64,000 bases of DNA. Source: Dastarcus helophoroides (taxonomy: Eukaryota; Arthropoda; Insecta; Coleoptera; Bothrideridae). The notes under the pieces are model-generated. The model saw only the letters and a list, made by a program, of their open reading frames with translations, was not told the DNA's origin and made no database searches. Location: the NCBI GenBank assembly GCA_028583605.1, contig CM053326.1, positions 12,362,587 to 12,426,586 of the forward strand, written 5' to 3'. Positions within the stretch are counted from its first letter, which is position 1. Every line of letters begins with the position of its first letter. Both the position numbers and the translations under genes were made by a program. Of this stretch, positions 58,703 to 64,000 are shown in pieces.

Positions 58703-59060
58703 TTCTTCAGAAGAGTTTCGCCTCTGGTATGGTCGACATATTAAGTTAACGTCCTCTTCTGTCTAAACTTTCTTATTCTTTGTACCAATTTTCAATTGAG
58801 AAGAGTTTCGCCTCTGTTATGGTGAACATACTGAGTTACCGTGCTCTGATGTTATGAAATTGGCCTTTTCATTCTTTCATTTTTGCATATTCCCTCATAT
58901 TTCTCCTTTCATTTATTTTTCTTTTCTTTGTTCCTAAAGAAGCCCCCTACGATGGTGGGCGAAACGTCGAACACTTTTAGTAGTTCTTTGACACGGAACC
59001 AATCCCCGAAGAAGTATATCCTATACAGACTCTGGCCGTGGAAGCCTTCGTTATCATATC
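58703..59060 (+). mobile_element. family 2 retroposon inserted in the pogo transposase
   Basis: It shares with the copy at 34846 the directly repeated GAAGAGTTTCGCCTCTG unit (58713 and 58799), the GAAGCCCCCTACGATGG block, and the terminal GGCCGTGGAAGCCTTCG. It splits the pogo coding sequence between its C-terminal DDE region and the LTSSPYK block. I could not settle the target duplication here. Confidence 0.7.
58929..58973 (+). ncRNA. hammerhead-like motif, family 2
   Basis: Stem I is TGTTC (58929-58933) with GAACA (58969-58973), all five pairs intact. The box is CTAAAGA (58934-58940), one base from CUGANGA. Stem II is GCCC (58942-58945) with GGGC (58957-58960). GAAAC (58961-58965) is followed directly by GTC (58966-58968), so stem III is minimal. 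The layout is right, but the A in place of invariant G5 predicts loss of cleavage unless another copy carries the G. Confidence 0.45.
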
Positions 59061-59881
59061 CTAACGATAATATTCCATTAGTACTAAAAAAAATCAAACA
59101 GAAATTGTTTAACACATCTTTCTATGTATGTTGCCAAAACCTGATCAGAAACCTGAGCATCAATATTCTCCGCCAGTTTACTGGAAATTGCCCCATTACC
59201 TAAATGTGTCGAAGCTGCATCTTTAAAGAAAAGCAGCAAAGCCTTCGGTATTCAGAAAGCAGCAGAACTCACTAGTAGTCCCTACAAAAGTTTGAGAAAA
59301 AAATCGGACTAAAGTAGCAACGACAGGTGACGAGCAACGTTGATATTTTAAGGAATGTGAAAAGGAAGAAGTTCAGAATATCATTCGATGTGTAAAGTGC
59401 AAATCGTGGTTTCATTGCAAATGCGTAAAAGTGAGTTTGTTCAAGAAGTTATTTGTCAGGCATGTGTGTAAAACCACTTGAGTTTTTAGTTTATTTTTGT
59501 TTTTCAGTGCTGGTTTTTTTTAAATTTATTATTAGCATGTATGTATATTGTTTGTATATTAGTTCCCTTTCCTGGTATTTCTATTTTTAAATAAAAATTT
59601 AACTGTCTTTCGAAAGTACCTACTTATAATTTTTATAAGTAGTTTCAATTTGAGGAACTAGTGGTTCAAATTTGGCAACCAGTATCTTATATTGAACCAT
59701 TTGCACCCTTCAAAAAAAATTTTTTTACTTCGGAAGAATTATATTCCGAGGGTTCATAAGGATGCAGTAGATAACCAAAAGTGTAATTCAAATATTAGGG
59801 GCATATACAATATTACAATCATACATTTACAAAACTACAAGCATTTTTCTAAAAAATGGTTCAATTTGGGGCACTTGATCC

Positions 59882-62687
59882 TATCGTTATTGCGTTACCG
59901 AAAAGCTCTCTTTGAACTATTAATTGATTGCCTTACCACTGCACCACTGAATTTAAATTGAATATGCCAAAATGTGTATACTATAATTGGGTAAGTTTTG
60001 ATTTAATTTGATTACTATTTTTTATCTCTCCGTAGGTGAAAATTGTAGATGGAAAAGCGCTGGTAAAATTCTGGCAGGCCGGTAGGCGTCAATTTGAAAT
60101 ACGTCCTCCAAAAAAATAAGCGAGGCAATAAAGACAAGGTAGGAGAACCTACAATATAATATCTCTACTCATCTACTTGCAAATGACTTATTACTTTTAT
60201 TACCTACTCTACTACCAACTCATTAATGTTTTTGTTTACATTTTTTATCTGTCAATTTTGGAGGTTTTTTTTTCTATTATAAAATTGCTTTATCTTTGAA
60301 ATTGAGATCTGGTACAAGTGACAATTAGAATCAAAAGTGAGCAAAATTTCGATTATAGAGAACAAAATTTCAAGAAGAATTAATAACAACTTGAAGAATT
60401 TTTCATTCTTATTTTACGATCGAAGTTCAATGTATCCTTTTCATGTTGCTGAGTGAACTATTTCTTTATTCATAAAAGTTGCGTGGAAAGCTGCCTGTGA
60501 AGCATTTGTTGATATATACATAAAGTAAGATTGTTTTGATATATTTAAATTTTTAAAGTTAACTAGTTCTACATATTTTGCATATCGACTCATCCAACGA
60601 GCACTGTAGTAACTCATTATGGGTAGTATTGAGATAATTCAAATAAAAGTGTTTACATCATCACAGAAAATCAGTACACTGGAAACATAGTTTTTTGAAA
60701 TATCTTGAAATTTACTACGCAAATATAAAATTTAAATACTGTGACGGGTTTTTTAATTTGCAGCAATTTAAAATAGACAAGATCAAAGACTAGATCGTAT
60801 ACAAATATAAAATATATAAAAACAGGAAATAATAATTTGAATTTACAAAATATGAAATTTTTATTTTTGATATTACAATTTAAAATTTAAAAAAAAATTA
60901 CTGTTATATCATAGTTTAAAGTCTTCACTTCTGTTCTCCATAACTGCCCATTTTTTTTTAATTTTGTTCTGGAAAGTTTCAGTCAAAACTCAAGTTTTTA
61001 CAATTTTCTAAAATTTTTACTTTAAAATTAAAATCTCGACATTTTGCTTGAAAGGATTTAATTTTGTTCAAAATTTCTCATTTTTTGCAGACATTTCAAG
61101 TTTAATGTCTAGGGCAAATATAGCTACAAAGCTAATGTTATCAGAGGAATTTGTTAAAAAGGAAAATTGATTATAGCCCAATACCACTCCGCCCAATAAA
61201 TATGTTTGTTTTTGAATCATAAAATAATATACTTGTACAAATATTATTTAAAACTGAAAAATGCAACCAAAATCTAGGTTTTCTAAAATTTAAGGAAATC
61301 ATTGAAAATTTGTAATAAGTAGCTTCATTCTTTTTTATGAATCGGCATTAATTTCCTTTCCACGAAAATTGTAGCTGTTCATCTGCATAACATGTTTCAT
61401 AAAATAGAAATTCGTGTAAGCACGAGTCAAACGTTTACGTTACGAGAGGTAATTTGCCCATAGGTCACAACCATCACTTGCTACACAGACCAAGCTTATA
61501 ATAATGTTACATGCATAATATTTTGCAGCTCATAAAGACATGAGTACGAACAAGCAGGATACTTCAATTAGGCGTAAAATAAAAACTTTCGTATACGATA
61601 TTGTACAGTTACTCGGTAAATAAAAAGGTCGGTTTAATTGTTTATTATTTATGCACGTGGTATGCTATAAATTTATGCATCATTACAAGATGAAGATGGA
61701 CAAATAAATGATTTCTATTATTATGCTGATAAGTATTTGTCTTGTAACTGTAATTTTAGGTGGCAGAGGTATCAGTTATCATACATAACCATTTCAACCG
61801 GTTTCCGCAATGATACAAAGCTACTGTCCTATTAATTTACAACCTAAAACAATTTTATTGCACGTTACCTATGGCTGCCTTAAAGTATTACTAATTAAAC
61901 GCATTATATTTTGAAAGTTCATTGAAATTCCTAGACAACGCTGCTAATTTGTGTTTGTAGTTGGAGCCAATCTTATGAATTGTTGCGTTAAGGATTGATG
62001 CAAAAAAATAAAATGGAAATCTTTAGTCGGCGTTTAAAAGCGAAATACTGCATCATCACGATTTAATTATTTACAACCAACACAAATGCATAAATAAAAA
62101 GACAATTTCTAATAGCGCACAGCCATCGATTAGTAATACAAAACAGGAGTGTATCGGGTCATGACTATGACTGCAAGTTTGCAATGGTTATTATTATCAG
62201 CACCGACAGTTGGATATACAACACAATGCTATTAATTATAGGTAAGGTAATACGTCGATGGTCCGACAGTTTGACACGTGACCCCGTCTATAAGTTAGTA
62301 ATAGCAAAAGACACCTTTGACATCACCACATCTAACACCTCGACGTTATCCAGACGTATATGCAGCAGAGTTTTTGATAAAATATCCACACAAATTACTA
62401 CGGTGGCGTTTCCGCATCATTGTTCAACTCTTTTGTCTGCATACTTCCTTGAGTCACTCAAGGTATGCTGTTAAAATATAAAAATTCCACCAATTAAAAA
62501 CACTTCAGCATTATGAACACTTCAAAATATCAAATAACACAGGTCTACAGTGGTTTTGGTGTCTGAAAGATTAAAACCATTTTAAAATATGCTCCTTGTA
62601 TATAAACGGTACATAGACTATTGAAAATGTATGTATAGTTTTCGAAATAAAATAGGTGTCGAAAAACACGATTATTTCATATTTTTC
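59882..62687. other. no recognisable gene
   Basis: Mostly AT-rich. A short A-rich array remnant lies at about 60830-61100. A 96-codon open plus frame (62184-62474) and an 89-codon frame (59692-59961, overlapping the pogo right end) have no similarity I know. I see no tRNA-like or other RNA feature. Confidence 0.35.
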
Positions 62688-62888
62688 ACTCTTTATTACA
62701 TCACTAAACTTAAAGCAAGCTTCCTTTTTTATCTTTTTCACGTGAGTTTCCTTCATACCCTCGGGCATAATACTCTGGGAGTAATCAACTATCATGTCTT
62801 CATCCCATCCACTCTGGTACCTTTCCTCCATGTTTTTTAGGTTCTGATAAAATTGCTCCCATTTTCTCGCACGAAACTTTGAAATTGC
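62688..62888 (-). pseudogene. fragment of a multicopy arthropod protein (ERFHQ-type)
   Basis: The minus-strand reading RARKWEQFYQNLKNMEERYQ, then WDEDMIVDYSQSI and HVKKIKKEA, resembles the C-terminal block of a dispersed uncharacterised arthropod family. There I recall a GERFHQ segment followed by MEERYQG-W and DYCW. It is open from the right but no upstream part is identifiable. The assignment rests on recall of the motif order only. Confidence 0.35.
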
Positions 62889-64000
62889 CTATAAAAGATT
62901 TCCAATGGTTTGGCTGATAGTTCAGTAGTTCAAAAAAACCAATGTTTAATAAAAGACCACCAAGATAATTACAAAAAATATCACTTTATGTACAAAATGA
63001 AAGCAGTATTTTTCTTGAGAACGATAACATGCAATTTTAGTAGATAGAGAAGCTAAATTACCTTTTTTGAGACTTGATGGTAATTTTTCCTATCTTTTTT
63101 CTAAGGGTGGATAAAGATCAGTTAAAACATCTTATATAAAAAGCATGGGTTTTGACTGCGTACCTATATTCAAAATGATCACTCTTTTCGCCAATACAAG
63201 TTAAGCTATCGACAGATTCTATATCTGAAAGATCAGATAAGCCACGAAATGTTGAAACAGGGAACTTTTGAATCAGGTTTTTTACCAGAAACTAAATCGA
63301 GGTGGGTCATGTTTTGAGTTAATACCATGTACTTTGACTAATGTTATTATTAATTTGAAAAAAATAGTTGCAATACACTATTATATGTGATGGAAAAATA
63401 TTTAGAGTAAAATCTATTTTTATTATTATTCCTCTTATCCTCGATTTAAGTGCCGATTACGAGTTTTTGTGTAGCGCAGATCTAAAACGCTTGTTGTTTT
63501 GATGTTTTGTTGTAGTTGGCGATTTAACTGGCACTGTAGTATAAAGTAAGTATATCGGACATAAGAAGATCATGGCACACTCCTTATTTTTTCTTTATTT
63601 ATGAAGATAAAATCTTCAAATTTGCTTTACTGAAGGGTTAATTTTTGACATGAAAATGACATTTCTACTACTGCTATTTTCCTTAAAACTGACACTATCT
63701 TTTAATTTTTAAATGGAATACTGAAATTTTCACAATTTTCTGAATACAATGTATATAAAGATAAGTGATTTTTAAAGAATTGTAAAATTTTTGGTTCTAT
63801 ATATTATTACATTTTAGAATCTTCACAAGTTTGTGAATACGATGCATATAAAGAAAAGTAATTTTTAAAGAATTGAAAAATTTTTGGGTTCCATTTTCTT
63901 TAACCTAGGAGACGATGCTCATTATTATTAACTCTAATCTATCTAATCTGATTTTCATCTAATCTAATTCTAATGAAACACATCAAGGCTACAAAAATCG
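62889..64000. other. no recognisable gene
   Basis: AT-rich DNA to the right edge. Two short related blocks (about 63720-63790 and 63815-63885) share AATTTTT, ATACGATG/ATACAATG and AAAGTAATTTTTAAAGAATT-type sequence, an imperfect local direct repeat. Confidence 0.4.

Larger units (their letters stand above)
58083..59475 (+). pseudogene. pogo-type transposase pseudogene with PHD-like C-terminus
   Basis: The N-terminal helix-turn-helix (psq type) reads YNEGKIGLNKCSNDYG then IPKSTLLRHIRES (about 58110-58205). A large internal deletion removes most of the DDE core. The segment ARENEIVMVQLPGHTAHRL (about 58360-58425) covers the conserved HTTHRLQPLD region, here followed by a stop. It continues in an open frame (58528-58749) with LLNEAYGKTATRENAIN and GFRASGVLPVDRY. 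After the family 2 insertion come AAELTSSPYKSLRKK and a zinc-finger-like block CVKCKSWFHCKC with further Cys, resembling the PHD finger found at the end of many insect pogo transposases. Stops and the deletion make it inactive. Confidence 0.75.
57612..59881 (+). mobile_element. pogo/Tigger-type DNA transposon relic
   Basis: The TIRs are imperfect: GAGTAAAGTACCCCAAATTT on the left, and the complement of AATTTGGGGCACTTGATCC on the right. They are flanked by TA (57610-57611 and 59882-59883), the duplication of the Tc1/mariner/pogo superfamily. The transposase relic inside (58083-59475) fits a pogo-type element with a C-terminal zinc domain. A family 2 retroposon interrupts it (58703-59060). Confidence 0.75.

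Overview
This window is strongly AT-rich, non-coding eukaryotic DNA, most likely from an insect. The reasons are the kinds of transposon it holds and an LTR promoter with a TATA box plus an arthropod-type initiator (TCAGTC). I find no intact host gene with recognisable exons. Every protein similarity I recognise belongs to a transposable element or a transposon-like multicopy family, and all are broken or fragmentary except a 209-codon reading frame at a truncated retrotransposon 3' end. Family names come from recall of conserved motifs; no database was searched.

Layout. 1-3540: a degenerate A-rich ~19-20 bp array interrupted by a TATA-flanked inverted-repeat element (924-2842), which encloses a palindromic, 463-bp-period repeat and a very convincing type I hammerhead ribozyme (1898-1962). 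3541-13436: mostly unrecognised DNA with an RTE-like 3' tail, copies of a palindromic retroposon with a hammerhead-like centre, an hAT-type MITE (7168-8006) and a 3-kb A-rich array. 13437-16200: an end-to-end hAT element with an 8-bp target duplication and a dead transposase. 17552-20080: a minus-strand non-LTR retrotransposon. 21847-24768 and 32162-36332: two hAT-like non-autonomous elements filled with the A-rich array; the second splits another non-LTR relic. 25850-27065: a degraded multicopy insect gene (DUF7869-like). 29078-29449 and 54644-55000: two solo LTRs of one family. 38045-40360: another A-rich array with a small MITE and a retroposon insertion. 41432-42707: an inverted-repeat element holding a truncated retrotransposon copy and a hyper-palindromic minisatellite. 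43051-44260: a MULE/FLYWCH transposase relic. 46219-47572, 51271-52378 and 53437-55075: long fold-back elements, the last carrying a tRNA-like SINE repeat and solo LTR 2. 48100-51095: two non-LTR relics. 57612-59881: a pogo-type element interrupted by a second hammerhead-like retroposon family. 59882-64000: little that I recognise.

How the parts relate. The interesting signal is RNA- and DNA-structural rather than protein. Three distinct sequences have the hammerhead layout (CUGANGA or near, a stem II, GAAA, a minimal stem III, and a closing stem I). One is perfect in its core. The other two belong to dispersed palindromic families whose copies carry 8-14 bp target duplications, resembling Penelope-like elements or retrozymes. 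Both solo LTRs keep three heat-shock-element-like motifs just upstream of the TATA box. Nested insertions give relative ages: A-rich array before the TATA-flanked element; non-LTR relic before hAT-like element B; fold-back element before solo LTR 2; pogo before the hammerhead-like family 2.
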